DNA from: Prorocentrum cordatum | Lineage: Eukaryota; Sar; Dinophyceae; Prorocentrales; Prorocentraceae | Direction: 5' to 3' | Assembly: GCA_963575745.1 (NCBI GenBank) | Contig: CAUYUJ010019267.1 | Span: forward strand, 47,501-111,500 | Length of the DNA stretch: 64,000 nucleotides | In this document: one piece after another, positions 10,661 to 22,898 of the stretch | How positions within the stretch are numbered: the first letter of the stretch is position 1 | Layout: every line of letters starts with the position of its first letter | The notes under the pieces: generated by a model | The model's database searches: none | Seen by the model: only the letters and a program-made list of their open reading frames with translations | Told to the model about the DNA's origin: nothing | Program-made: the position numbers and the translations under genes

Positions 10661-12288
10661 AAAAGCAATTGCTTCACGCGTATTCTGAAAGCCAGCATGG
10701 GGCCATACAATGTGAAACAACACGCGGGTGACACGTGTCACGCCGAAAACCGTGTGAGAAAACCAATTGTCTCAAACGTATTATTGACGCCAACATGGGG
10801 CCGCACAGTGTGAAACAACACACGGGCGACACGTGTCACCCAGAAAACCGTGTGAGCAAAACCAATTGTTTCACTTGTATTCTGAAAGTCAACATGGGGC
10901 CATACAATGTGAAACAACACGCGGGTGACACATGTCACTCCGAAAACCGTGTGAGCAAAACCAAGTGTTTCACTCGTACTCTGGACGCCAACATGGGGTC
11001 ATACAATGTGGAACAGCACACGGGTGACACGTGTCTCCCCGAAAACCGTATGAGAAAAAACACTTGCTTCACTCGTATTCTGGTCGCCAACATGGGGCAA
11101 TGCATTGCGAAACCACACACGGGGGACACGTGTCACCCCGAAAACCGTGCGAGAAACGCCCATTGATTCACTCGTATCCTGGACAACAATATGGGGCCAT
11201 ACATTGCGAAACCACACACGGGTGACACGTGTCACCCCGAAAACCGTGTGAAAATAAAACAACTGGTTCACTCGTCTCCTGCTCGCCAACATGGGGCCAT
11301 ACAATGCGAAACCACGCACGGGTGACACGTGACACCCCGAAACACGCGTGAGAAAAACCAATTGTTCCAACCGTCCTCTTGACGCCAACATGGGGCCATA
11401 CAGTGTGAAACAACATGCCGGTGACACTTGTCACCCCGAAAACCGTGTGGGAAAAACCGATTGCTTCACTCGTAGTCTGGTCGCCAACATGGGGTGATAC
11501 AATGTGAAACAACACGCGGGTGACACGTGTCACGCCGAAAACCGTGTGAGAAAACCAATTGTTTCACGTGTACTTGATTCTGGACGCCAACATGGGGCCA
11601 TACAATGTGAAACAACACACGGGCGACAAATGTCACCCCGAAAACCGCGTGAGCAAAACCAAGTGTTTCACTCGTTATCCTGGACGACAACATGGGGCCA
11701 TACAGTGTGAAACAACACACGGGTAGCACGTGTCACCCCGAAAACCGTGTGAGCGAAACCATCTGTTTCAATCATACTTTGGGCGCCGACATGGAGACAT
11801 ACAGTGTGAAGCAGCAAACGGGTGGCACGCGTCACCCTGAGAACCGTGTGAGCAAAACCTATGGTCTCACTCTTATATTGGGCGCCAACATAGGGCCATA
11901 CAGTGTGGAACAACACACAGGTGCCACTTGTCACCCCGAAAACCGTGTGAGAAAAACCAATTGTTTTACTCGTACTCTAGACGCCAACAAAGGGCCATAC
12001 AGTGTGAAACAACACACAAATGACACGTGTAACCCCGGAAACCGCGTGAGACAAGCCAATTGTTTCACCCGTATTCTGGACGCCAACATGAGGCCAAACA
12101 TTGCGAAACAACGCACGGGTGACACGTGACACCCCGAAAATCGTGTGAGAACAAAAAACTCGCTGTTTCATTCGTAGTCTGATCGCCAGCATGGGGCCAT
12201 ACAATGTGAAACAACACGCCGGTGACACGTGTCACCCGAAAACCGCATTAAAAAAAGTCGGGCTCACTCGCATTCTGGTCGCCAACAT
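10652..12288. repeat. 99-bp palindrome-centred satellite, block 1
   Basis: Seventeen copies of the CCGTGTGAG-type anchor lie at 10652, 10751, 10849, 10948, 11047, 11146, 11245, 11345, 11444, 11543, 11646, 11746, 11845, 11944, 12043, 12142 and 12244. Spacing is 98-103 bp, mostly 99. Each monomer has ATGGGGCCATACARTGTGAA, then a palindromic core with consensus GGGTGACACGTGTCACCC, then CCGAAAACC. Because 99 is 33 codons, both strands stay partly open and yield 33-residue repeats. Indels break these frames, so I call satellite DNA rather than a gene. Confidence 0.93.
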
Positions 12289-12391
12289 TGACTACCTACC
12301 AGAGCACCCCAAACCAACCCGAAGACCCGAATTGGACCCGAATTTCGGGCTGGGGGGTGTACGGGTTCCATGTTTGTTTCCCTACCTAGGT
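12289..12391 (+). repeat. Left terminal inverted repeat
   Basis: It starts TGACTACCTACCAGAGCACC and ends near CCCTACCTAGG. It pairs with the reverse complement of 15427-15537. Confidence 0.75.
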
Positions 12392-12488
12392 TCTGCCTAG
12401 AAGGGTTCTTACTGTGTTTGCTTAAAGGACCGGGCAGTGTTCCCCGCCCCCAGCGGTTCCCCCAGGATCCGCCCCGCGGTTCCCCCAG

Positions 12489-12612
12489 TGACGCTCCCTT
12501 AGCTTAGCGTTGCTTATCTCATCTTAGCCTAGCTTAGCTTAGCTTAGCTTAGCTTAGCTTAGCTTCATCTTAGCTTCGCGTAGCTGTAGCTTAGCTTAGC
12601 TTAGCTTAGTTT
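12489..12612. repeat. AGCTT pentamer array
   Basis: Tandem CTTAG/AGCTT with interruptions at both ends. It is not a telomere motif. Confidence 0.92.
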
Positions 12613-12860
12613 AGCGTATCAAAGCATAGCCCAACATAGCATCGCATAGCGCAGCATAGCATAGCATAGCATAGCATAGCGCAGCATAGCACAGCATAGC
12701 ATGGCATAGCGCAGTATAGTATAGCATACCATAGCCTAGCATAACATAGCGCAGCCTAGCGTAGCATAGCATAGCGCAGCATAGCGCAGCATAGCATAGC
12801 ATAGCATAGCATAGCACAGTGCAGCATAGCATAGCATAGCATAGCATAGCACAGCAGCAA
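12613..12860. repeat. ATAGC pentamer array
   Basis: Tandem CATAG/CGCAG/CACAG pentamers with frequent single-base variants. It grades into an AAAGC-rich stretch at 12861-12950. Confidence 0.92.
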
Positions 12861-12954
12861 AGCAAAGGCAAAGCAACAGGCAAGGCAAAGGCATAGCAAG
12901 CATGTTCCAAAGCAAAGACAAGGCAATGCAAAGCAAAAGCAAAACCAATGCAAA

Positions 12955-15410
12955 AGTGTAGATGTAGATGTAGATGTAGGTGTCGATGTGAATGTAGATG
13001 TAGATGTAGATGTAGATGTAGATGTAGATGTAGATGTAGATGTAGATGTAGATGTAGATGTAGATGTAGATGTAGATGTAGATGTAGATGTAGATGTAGA
13101 TGTAGATGTAGATGTAGATGTAGATGTAGATGTAGATGTAGATGTAGTAGATGTAGATGTAGATGTAGATGTAGATGTAGATGTAGATGTAGATGTAGAT
13201 GTAGATGTAGATAGATGTAGATGTAGATGTAGATGTAGATGTAGATGTAGATGTAGATGTAGATGTAGATGTAGATGTAGATGTAGATGTAGATGTAGAT
13301 GTAGATGTAGATGTAGATGTAGATGTAGATGTAGATGTAGATGTAGATGTAGATGTAGATGTAGATGTAGATAGATGTAGATGTAGATGTAGATGTAGAT
13401 GTAGATGTAGATGTAGATGTAGATGTAGATGTAGATGTAGATGTAGATGTAGATGTAGATGTAGATGTAGATGTAGATGTAGATGTAGATGTAGATGTAG
13501 ATGTAGATGTAGATGTAGATGTAGATGTAGATGTAGATGTAGATGTAGATGTAGATGTAGATGTAGATGTAGATGTAGATGTAGATGTAGATGTAGATGT
13601 AGATGTAGATGTAGATGTAGATGTAGATGTAGATGTAGATGTAGATGTAGATGTAGATGTAGATGTAGATGTAGATGTAGATGTAGATGTAGATGTAGAT
13701 GTAGATGTAGATGTAGTAGATGTAGATGTAGATGTAGATGTAGATGTAGATGTAGATGTAGATGTAGATGTAGATGTAGATGTAGATGTAGATGTAGATG
13801 TAGATGTAGATGTAGATGTAGATGTAGATGTAGATGTAGATGTAGATGTAGAGTATGTAGATGTAGATGTATGTAGATGTAGATGTAGATGTATGTAGAT
13901 GTAGATGTATGTAGATGTAGATGTAGAGATGTAGATGTAGATGTAGATGTAGATGTAGATGTAGATGTAGATGTAGATGTAGATGTAGATGTAGATGTAG
14001 ATGTAGATGTAGATGTAGATGTAGATGTAGATGTAGATGTAGATGTAGATGTAGATGTAGATGTAGATGTAGATGTAGATGTAGATGTAGATGTAGATGT
14101 AGATGTAGATGTAGATGTAGATGTAGATGTAGATGTAGATGTAGATGTAGATGTAGATGTAGATGTAGATGTAGATGTAGATGTAGATGTAGATGTAGAT
14201 GTAGATGTAGATGTAGATGTAGATGTAGATGTAGATGTAGATGTAGATGTAGATGTAGATGTAGATGTAGATGTAGATGTAGATGTAGATGTAGATGTAG
14301 ATGTAGATGTAGATGTAGATGTAGATGTAGATGTAGATGTAGATGTAGATGTAGATGTAGATGTAGATGTAGATGTAGATGTAGATGTAGATGTGTAGAT
14401 GTAGATGTAGATGTAGATGTAGATGTAGATGTAGATGTAGATGTAGATGTAGATGTAGATGTAGATGTAGATGTAGATGTAGATGTAGATGTAGATGTAG
14501 ATGTAGATGTAGATGTAGATGTAGATGTAGATGTAGATGTAGATGTAGATGTAGATGTAGATGTAGATGTAGATGTAGAGATGTAGATGTAGATGTAGAT
14601 GTAGATGTAGATGTAGATGTAGATGTAGATGTAGATGTAGATGTAGATGTAGATGTAGATGTAGATGTAGATGTAGATGTAGATGTAGATGTAGATGTAG
14701 ATGTAGATGTAGATGTAGATGTAGATGTAGATGTAGATGTAGATGTAGATGTAGATGTAGATGTAGATGTAGATGTAGATGTAGATGTAGATGTAGATGT
14801 AGATGTAGATGTAGATGTAGATGTAGATGTAGATGTAGATGTAGATGTAGATGTAGATGTAGATGTATGTAGATGTAGATGTAGATGTAGATGTAGATGT
14901 AGATGTAGATGTAGATGTAGATGTAGATGTAGATGTAGATGTAGATGTAGATGTAGATGTAGATGTAGATGTAGATGTAGATGTAGATGTAGATGTAGAT
15001 GTAGATGTAGATGTAGATGTAGATGTAGATGTAGATGTAGATGTAGATGTAGATGTAGATGTAGATGTAGATGTAGATGTAGATGTAGATGTAGATGTAG
15101 ATGTAGATGTAGATGTAGATGTAGATGTAGATGTAGATGTAGATGTAGATGTAGATGATGTAGATGTAGATGTAGATGTATGTAGATGTAGATGTAGATG
15201 TAGATGTAGATGTAGATGTAGATGTAGATGTAGATGTAGATGTAGATGTAGATGTAGATGTAGATGTAGATGTAGATGTAGATGTAGGTGTAGATGGAGG
15301 TAGAGATGTAGATGCAGATGTGAGTCTCGCTGTTGATGTTGATGTAGATGTAGATGTAGATGCAGGTGTAGATGTGAATGCAGCTGTCGGTGTAGATGTA
15401 GATGTTGCTG
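12955..15410. repeat. GATGTA hexamer array, about 400 copies
   Basis: About 2.45 kb of nearly pure TAGATG/GATGTA. Phase slips occur near 13146, 13210, 13370, 13714, 13850-13928 (a cluster), 14392, 14577, 14866, 15155 and 15180. Variant units appear only at the edges. The period of six keeps reading frames open (Asp-Val, Arg-Cys and His-Leu repeats), and these are not genes. Confidence 0.98.
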
Positions 15411-15426
15411 TCCTAGATGCTCCAAC

Positions 15427-15537
15427 TCCTAGGTAGGGTCGCACTGGGAAAATGTATGTTCCCCGACCCACCCCCACTGCAAATGGAGGGCAAATTGAGG
15501 CCTTCGGATTGGATTGGGGCGGTTTGGTGGGTGGTGA
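15427..15537 (-). repeat. Right terminal inverted repeat
   Basis: Its reverse complement starts TCACCACCCACCAAACCGCC and aligns with the left end. The inner boundary is CCTAGGTAGGG at 15428-15438. Confidence 0.75.
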
Positions 15538-15935
15538 AACATGGGGCCATACAATGTGAAACAACACGCGGGTGACACGTGTCACCCCGAGAACCGCGTG
15601 AGAAAAACACAACTGGTTCACTCGTAATCTGGGCGCCAACATGGGGCCATACAGTGTGAAACCACACACGGGTGACACGCGTCACCGCGAAAATCGCTTG
15701 AGAAAAACAAATTGTTTCACTCGTAGTCTGATCGTCAACATGGGGTCGCACGGTGTGAAACAGCACACGGGCGACACGTGTCACCCCGAAAGCCGCGCGA
15801 ACACAACCAATCGTTTCACTCGTAATTTGAGCGTCAATATGGGGCCATACAATGCGAAATAACACGCAGGGGACACGAGTCACCCCGAAAACCGTGTGAG
15901 AAAAACAAATTGTTTCACTCGCATTGGAGTCTAAG
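15538..15935. repeat. 99-bp satellite, block 2
   Basis: Continuation of the block 1 array, with anchors at 15595, 15695, 15794 and 15893. Palindromic cores here include GGGTGACACGTGTCACCC near 15570 and decayed versions in the later copies. Confidence 0.93.
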
Positions 15936-15943
15936 GCCCTGGA

Positions 15944-16076
15944 TTCGTGAGCCCTAGACTGCAAAGCCCAGGACTCCTGGGCCCTAGACCCCAGGACCCA
16001 GGACTCCTGGGTCCTAAACCCCCGCCCCAGCTGACGTTGATGTTGGGGGTCCAGGGCCCAGGACTCCTGGGCCCTT
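15944..16076. repeat. CCCAGGACTCCTGGG inverted-repeat cluster
   Basis: Three copies of CCCAGGA-C-TCCTGGG (7-bp arms around one base) lie within about 110 bp, embedded in GGGCCCTAGA-type words. Confidence 0.7.
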
Positions 16077-16079
16077 CTC

Positions 16080-19000
16080 TGTCCGAACGGCGCGCGTGCC
16101 GAGCCGAGAAAGTCCGGCGCGTCGCAAGCGCTGCAGCGGAGAAGATGGCAGCGCCGGACACGGCCAGGCGGTCGCTCGGCAGCGACAGGTCACAACGGCG
16201 CGGGGACAAGAACTCGCCTGTCCCCAGGAGCATCGAGAAACCCACGAGCACTGGAGCTGCCATAGGGGGCCACCCCCATGAGAAGCATGAGCCCACCATT
16301 ACTCGCAGAAGAGCGCGGGGCCGGCGCGACAAGGCCCCGGCCGCGGGATAGCACCCGCCAAGGCAGCAGGCCCCGCAACACCCGTGGAGACCGTGTGGCC
16401 CTCGCACCCCCCCCTGTCGGCGAGCTTCGAAGGCACGGGCTGCCGGCGACGGCGCTGGAGAGGCGCGCGCAAAAGAAGGCGCCAGAGCCTCTGCGGGCGC
16501 CGCGGCGATGCGCGCAGCCACGGGCAGCACCCTCCCTCGGCACCGCCTCGGCGGCACGCGCCGCCCCCTGCGGGGCAGCAACAGCAGCGCTGGCGCAGCC
16601 CACGCCAACCGAGCGAGCCATAGGGGATCGCCTGCGCGGCGGGCGCAGGGGCTGCAACGGCGACAGCCGCGAGCGCCGAGCCCACCGAACGCGCCCGAGG
16701 GACGCGCGCCCCCGCCGAGACGAGCGCGCCTGCGCCAGGAGCTGCCTGCGCGGCCTCCTCCGCTGGGGGGGCGCAAAAAAAAACCGTCGGCGGCGCGACC
16801 CTCGCCCTCTGGGGCCGTAACAAGATCGCTGGAAACAGGCGCGCTGGGGGGGCGGGACGGGGCGCCACCCATGACCTCCGCGAAGTCGGCCAAGCCCCAG
16901 GCACGACAATGCTCGCACGGTGCCGGGAAGACGCGGGCCCGCACTCTTCGCCGCGAGGCGCGGTGACCCGCGGCGGAAGCGAGCGGGCTGGCTCGCGCCT
17001 GGGACCTGGTCGAGAGCCGCTTTGGGATCAGAGGTTCGCGCGAAGCTGGACCTATATCCCGCGCGGTTCGACCCGCGGCCCCTGGCGCCCGCGCGGCCGC
17101 CCGCCCCCCGGCAGCCACGCGGCGCGCCTCGATCGCCGACTGCGCCAAGACGCCGCCGACGCCGGCGAGCACCGCCGCCGGCGCCCCAGGAACTGGCGCC
17201 GCCACCAGAGAGCAGCGGGCGGGACGCCGCGCGCGCAGAAACCCCGAGCGCGCGGCCCGAGGCGCCGCCGAACGTCGCGGCGCTCACGTCGCCGACTCGC
17301 GGCCACGCGCCGCGCAACGCTCGAGCTAGACTTCCGCCGAGCCCCGGGCGCCCTGGCGGGCACGCACAACCCGCCACCCTCGACGCACGAGCGCCAGATG
17401 CGGGCCATCCTCCGCCGCCGCTGCAGCGAGCGGGGCGAGCACCTCGGCGCCCGCGAGGGCCCGACTGGCACCCGAGGCGCCCCTGACCCCGCTCGCGCGG
17501 GCGCCGTCCCGAGCGCAGCCCCTATAGCCGAACAGTCGGCTTCAAGAGCGGGGCCGGACGCCGCTAGGGTCTCGGCGGCGAGCTGGGCCGCCAGCCCCCC
17601 CCAACAGCAGGCCGCCGCGGCTCGCAGCTCTTCGGAGTGAGGGCCCGAAACCAAGCCCTGGCGGCGGCGGAGGCGCCGCCCGTAGACGCGTCGGGCGCGC
17701 GCAAGGCACGGCGCCCTCGCAGGTGGCCCAGGTCGGCCTCGGCCTCGAAGGCAAAGGCCGACGCCGACTCGTCGGGCGACTGACCGACTGCCACCTTCCC
17801 GCGGCCCATCCCCGCGCACGGCGCGCGAGCGAGGGCTGCGGCCGCAGCCCCATTGTCCTTCGCGGCCGAAGGAGCCCCTGCCTGAGCGAGCGCCCCCCAG
17901 CGGACGCAGGGCGCGGCCCCGGCGTCGCACTGCGATACCCACTGCGAGGCAGCGGCGGCGCGCGCGTCGGGGGGCGACGAGCGGCACCGATCGGGGCGGC
18001 ATCGCAGCGCAAGTCCCGGACGGACGCCCGGTCGGCGCCGCCGCGCAACCCCAGCAGCCGACGGGCCGACCGGGGGGCTGCGCGCGCGCTGCACGCGCGA
18101 ACTGCTGTCCCAAATGCAAGGCATCGGCGGGCGCATCGTTGTTCGGCCGAGCCTTCGCGGGCGACGAAGCGAGAGGTTCGGCGGGGCCCCAAGCAGCGGC
18201 GGCAGGGCCCGCGCCCATCTGCGCTGAGAAAAAGCTTGCAGACACAATGAAGCCCCACGCCCCTCGCGCTAAGGTCAGGGTGCGAAGTTTCGACCGAGGG
18301 GGCGAGATCTCCCCCGGCGCGGCCGCCCCGCGCCTTGCACTAGGCTGGGCCCAAGCAGCCTGCGAGCCCCCGCAGATTTCGCCGGCGCCAGCCCATGCGC
18401 CGCATCGCCGAAAGAAAACTCAGCCACCCAGGGAGACTCTCTGGAGTCGGGCCCGAACACGGAGCGGGCGGGCACGAGGGGGCCCGCGAATGGAGAGGGG
18501 CAGAAATGCACCCAGACACGATTGGGAAACTAATTCCACGGGGCGACGGGGCGAGGACCCAACGTCCAACAAAGCGTCGATCGCTCTCATTCCTTTCGCT
18601 AAACCTCCCGGGGAAGCAAGACAATCGAAGGCGGCGGGCTTGCCTGGAAGAACGCCTGCAGCAGCGACGCGCACGACGAGGCTGCCCTGGAATTCAGAAA
18701 CGAAACGGAAGATTCGAGCTCACGCCGGTCAAAACTGGAATCAGCACCATCACCCACGGCTGGTTTACCGAAGTTAGTTGAGCGCCCAATACGGAGAGAG
18801 CTGTAAATCGTTGCTACTACGACCTTCCGCACGGCGAATGCAAGCAGACGCCGCGGCGAACGGGGGGGGCCCTGGGAGATGGACAGCGCGCGCGGCGCAC
18901 CTGCCAGCAGAGGCGAACTCGCCCTCGACCTCACAGCAGCCGAGCCAGCTCCTGATGAAGATACCCGCTCCCAGCTGGCATCGCCATTAGTGGTCGCCAT

Positions 19001-21740
19001 GTGCGGCGGGGGCCGCCAGGGGTCCAAACCGACGCCCACCCTCTGCGCGGGGCCCCAGCATTGGCCAACGAGACGCCGCCATTGGAAACCAAACGATGCC
19101 CCTGAGCGAGCATATCGCGGACCGCGGAGCTGGGGGGGCCGTCTGAGGGCGCCCAATGAGTTGGTGCCAGTGGTCTAAATCGCGATGGTCGCAGCGATCT
19201 GAGCAGGAGCGACGGCAACTTCCCAGAGCTCGACAGAAACGCTAAACGCGGGGGGGGGGGGGGAGGGGCGTCGCAACATTCGCCTCGCCGAGCACCCGGA
19301 AACTTTGCTGGGCAAGCGGAGCCCCCAAAGAGAGAGACGCCTCAGTGGCCCCGCAGGTCGATGACTTGCCCAGCGATAACACCGCACGCACTTGGAATGC
19401 ACCCGAGGAGGGCCCGGCTGGGCAGGCGTCGAAAGCGGGCCCTGCCGACCAGCAAAATCCTTTTCCTTCGAACAACGCGAGGTTAGCAGCCGAGACTGGC
19501 CACTGCGTCGACGCACCGGGAGATGCGACAGCCCCCCCCCCCCGCAAAGACCCGCGCAAGCCCTTGGAACAACGGCACCAGGCCCCCAGATCGGACCCTC
19601 GAGACCCCCGACGCAGGCCCCCAATAGTGAAATGACTCGCCTATGTCTGATTCGATGCGATCAGCGCGCCCACGCGCTAAAGGCCACGGCCCCCACTTCC
19701 CAGCGAGCCCCCCTACCTCGCTGAGCGGGGCCAAACGGCGAAAGGCAAAGCGCGCGAATTTCAAGGGGTCCGAGGACATACAAATAAATGCATAAATCCC
19801 CGGATTCCCCATATTCTCCACATGTTCTTGATTCCCCCGCCCCCCCCCCCCCCCCCCCCCCACGCGCTTCCCATGCCTTCCCATATGTCCCTGGGAGTCG
19901 CCGTTGAATTGCGCATGTGCGTCGTTTCCCCTCGCGAGAACTTCTTTGCCCGAGCGCGCGGGGGACGACGCGCGGCCGCGGCCGTCGCGCGAGTGCGCCT
20001 ATCAGCGCGCGGCCACGGGGTCCCGCGCGGCGCGCGCGCGGCAGGGCCCCCGGGCGACCCGACAGCAAGACCAACGGCGCAGCCAAAAGAAAATGCGAAA
20101 GCACAAATCATAATCTCCAGTTCAAGCCACTCTGGCAGCCAGGCAGCCACTCGCATCCCGCCATGAAACCCTGGCGCGACAACTCGGCGGACAAGGCGCC
20201 ACACGACGGAACGCAAGCGCTCGACCATGGCACAGGGGACGGCCGCCCCTACCAGCTCGGCGCCAACGCCAACGCCGCCCGGATCGCAACCGAGCAAGGC
20301 ACGCGCCCGAACGCCACCAACGCGCGCCGCGCGCGACTCGGAAGACGCGCCGAGGCGCGAAAGCGTGACCCCAGCGCCGAACGCATGCGCTGCGAGGGAA
20401 GGCCGAAGCACTAACTAATACATTCCCCCAAGAACTATTAACCGCTATGGCCCAGAAGGCGGTCCGCGAGGCGCAGCCAGCCAGTTTCTGCGGCCCCCGC
20501 GAGGCCAGCTATCGCGACCCCGCCTAATAGCACCCCCACTCGAGTATCGGAACCGTTCCGGGGAGTCGTCGGACGGCGGCCGGCGCGGCGCCCCCGCCGG
20601 GCAGCCGCGAGGGAACAAGCTCCTGGGCCACGAAGAGGCCGATCTCGAGGAGCACAGAGAGGAGCGGGCATGGAGCGAGGATGGCACACAGGACTTTCAC
20701 ACACCCCAGCACGGCAGCCATTGGGCGCGCGCGCCCAAAGGGAAGGCCAACGACCAGGCTCCGGGCCGCGCCCGCGAGGGCGCCTGCAAGGAATGGCGCG
20801 GTCGATGGCCCCCCCCCCGCCCCCCGCCAGCGCGGCGTTTCATTTGCCGAGAACGCCGCGGGGGGCGCGCATCAGCCGGCCGAGGGCCACTTTGCCGCGG
20901 GAGGGGCGATATTTCTGAAACATCTGGAATAACGCTGAAACCTGCAACTGCCCCCAATACACGCCGCCTCAGAATCGTTCGCGAGAAGCGCGCAATGGGA
21001 GCAAACGACTTACGGAAAATCCGGGGCGAACGAAAAATAGTTTCGCTGGCCCGCGCGCCCCCGCGATAGCGGGGGGGCGAAGCGGGCGGGCGGAGGGCGG
21101 ACAACTCCTCATGGCTATCTGGGCGCCAGGGGGGGCGGCACGGGCCGGCGACTCAGGGCGGGGGGGCGCAACTCCAGACAGGCCAAAACAGCCCGACCGA
21201 AGGAGTGCCGACAATCTCTGACTGGCAATCTCTGACTGTCTGGGAGGGGCCCCGCGGGCAGAGGATTTGAAGCCGCAGGGCTGCCGCTGCCGCCGCCGCC
21301 CCCCCCCCGCCCCCTCCGCGCAGCTTCGAGCGCGCAGCGCCGGCGCCGCGCGCTTCTGGGCGCAGGCGATCGGAAGCCCCCCGAGAGCCTTGGGAACTCC
21401 GAAACCCCCGCGCACCCCTTTCCCCCCCCCCCCCCATCCGGCAACCGAAGAACACAGCGCCGACGCGGCGCCCCCGCGGAAACACGCACTGGGAAACGCA
21501 CGCAGGGAATGGGGGACCATTGAAGGCAGGGTTCCCATCGCCGAGATTTTTGCGACAGCGCGCGCGCTGCGTCTGCTGCGCCCCACCTCTTCGACAGCGC
21601 CCCCCCTCGCCAACCCCGCCCACCCCCCTCCGCCCCCCCCCCGCCGCCCCGGGCGATCAGGCGAGCTCGACGGCTGGGAAATGCCGGGGGAGCAGACGAT
21701 GTAAAAGCAAATCTCCGGCGGCTGAATCATCAGCGCCAAC
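16080..21740. other. GC-rich tract without recognisable genes
   Basis: Long open frames exist on both strands, especially 16.2-18.3 kb, but they overlap on opposite strands, are Arg/Ala/Gly/Pro-rich and show no domain. This is what high-GC DNA gives by chance. Homopolymers stand out: a G-run near 19249-19263 and a C-run near 19832-19861. Exons of an intron-rich gene could be hidden here, but none can be supported. Confidence 0.5.
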
Positions 21741-21744
21741 CGCG

Positions 21745-21860
21745 CGCGAATTGCGCGCCCATCGCGCGCTCGTCGCGCGCTAACTATCGCGCGCAAATCG
21801 CACGATAGACGCGCGCAGATCGCGCACGAATCGCGCACTTGTCGCGCACTAATCACAGGC
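21745..21860. repeat. TCGCGCGC minisatellite
   Basis: Degenerate 9-17 base units of the form ATCGCGCRCNAA, such as AATCGCGCACTTGTCGCGCA. The run is compact and distinct from its flanks. Confidence 0.7.
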
Positions 21861-22775
21861 TGGGCACGGGCGGGGGCCCGCGCTGACAGCGCGCAAAGTG
21901 ACGCACTAAGTTGGGGCGATTTAGCATAAATTGCACACGCCGCTTCCACTGGAATCTCGTTCCTCTGAAATTATATCTGGCGGGGCGCTCCGCCGACAGG
22001 ATCGCCGGGCGCCGGGCCACCCTTCTCCTGAAGCGACAACTCAGCGCTAGGGGGGCAGCGCTGGGGGAGCGGTCAGAACAGCCGACCCCGGGTCGCCCGC
22101 GGGCGGGCAAGTCTGGGCCCCCCCTCAACACCGGGGCTCGCAAGGGAGGGCCCCCCCCGCCTCGGGGCCGCGCAGGTCCGCGGGGCCTCGGGGCGCCTCT
22201 GGGAGCCCTGAGGGGGCCGCGGGGCGCCCGCAGGGAGAGGCGGGGAAAACTTGAAAAAAGCCGCCGAGGAGCACGCATCTACGTTAGTCGGCTCAACTCC
22301 ACCCTCTCCACCGCACCCCTCGCTGCCCCGCGTCGCCCAGCGCCGCTCTTCCATCGGCCCTGTCCTGATAGACTCGGATATGGAAGTGCTCGACTTGGCC
22401 CTGCTCAACGCCACTGAACTCTACGCTCCACTCTGCTCGACTCAACTCTATCCTGCGCGTTTCTACCCCATCCTACTCTACTCACTCCTATAATACTTCG
22501 CTCAACTCCACTGCGCACCCCCACCCCGCCCCGCCCTGCCGCGCGCCACCCCTGGGTTGGACCTCTGCCGCGCGACAGTCGGCACCGGGGCACCCAGAAG
22601 GGGCCCACTGCCAGAGCAGGAGGGGGCCGCTGCGGAAGCAGGGGAGGTCACTGAAGCAGCAGGGAAAGCCCTTGCATCTGGGGCAACCGGGAGGAGTGGG
22701 CGCCCCAGCGGGCCAGTTGAACATTTTGGCGCCGCGCCCGGGGCCCTGGCCCCTGCTGGTTTGAACAAGACGGCC
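21861..22775. other. Unassigned sequence with CTCNACTC tract
   Basis: No gene is recognisable. Bases 22295-22515 are a degenerate run of CTCAACTC/CTCCACTC words resembling 1.6-1.9 kb. Confidence 0.45.
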
Positions 22776-22822
22776 ACTCGAGTAGTAGTCGTAGTAGTAG
22801 AGATACTAGTAGTAGTAGTAGT

Positions 22823-22898
<76 letters not shown>

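Larger units (their letters stand above)
12289..15537. mobile_element. Inverted-repeat element with simple-sequence interior
   Basis: This 3,249-bp segment interrupts a 99-bp satellite monomer. The outer 36 bases of the two ends match in inverted orientation at 28 of 36 positions by eye without gaps. Similarity continues, with gaps, to a shared CCCTACCTAGG. The pentamer AACAT flanks it on both sides (12284-12288 and 15538-15542). Joining the flanks with one AACAT recreates a satellite monomer of normal length and sequence. The interior holds no transposase or other gene, only AGCTT, ATAGC and GATGTA arrays, so it would be non-autonomous. Several transposon classes leave 5-bp duplications; I do not assign one. 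Confidence 0.75.

Noticed and set aside
10652-12288. CRISPR array
   Set aside because: The whole 99-bp unit repeats, including the would-be spacers, and the context is eukaryotic satellite DNA with no cas genes.
12489-12612. Internal telomere repeat
   Set aside because: The unit is AGCTT, not TTTAGGG or a related telomere motif.
12736-15678. 980-residue open frame on the minus strand
   Set aside because: It is the GATGTA array read through. A six-base period without stops in that frame gives endless His-Leu, Tyr-Ile and Ser-Thr pairs.
16190-18260. Several 190-420 residue frames on both strands
   Set aside because: They overlap on opposite strands in GC-rich DNA and are Arg/Ala/Gly/Pro-rich, with no domain or codon signal.
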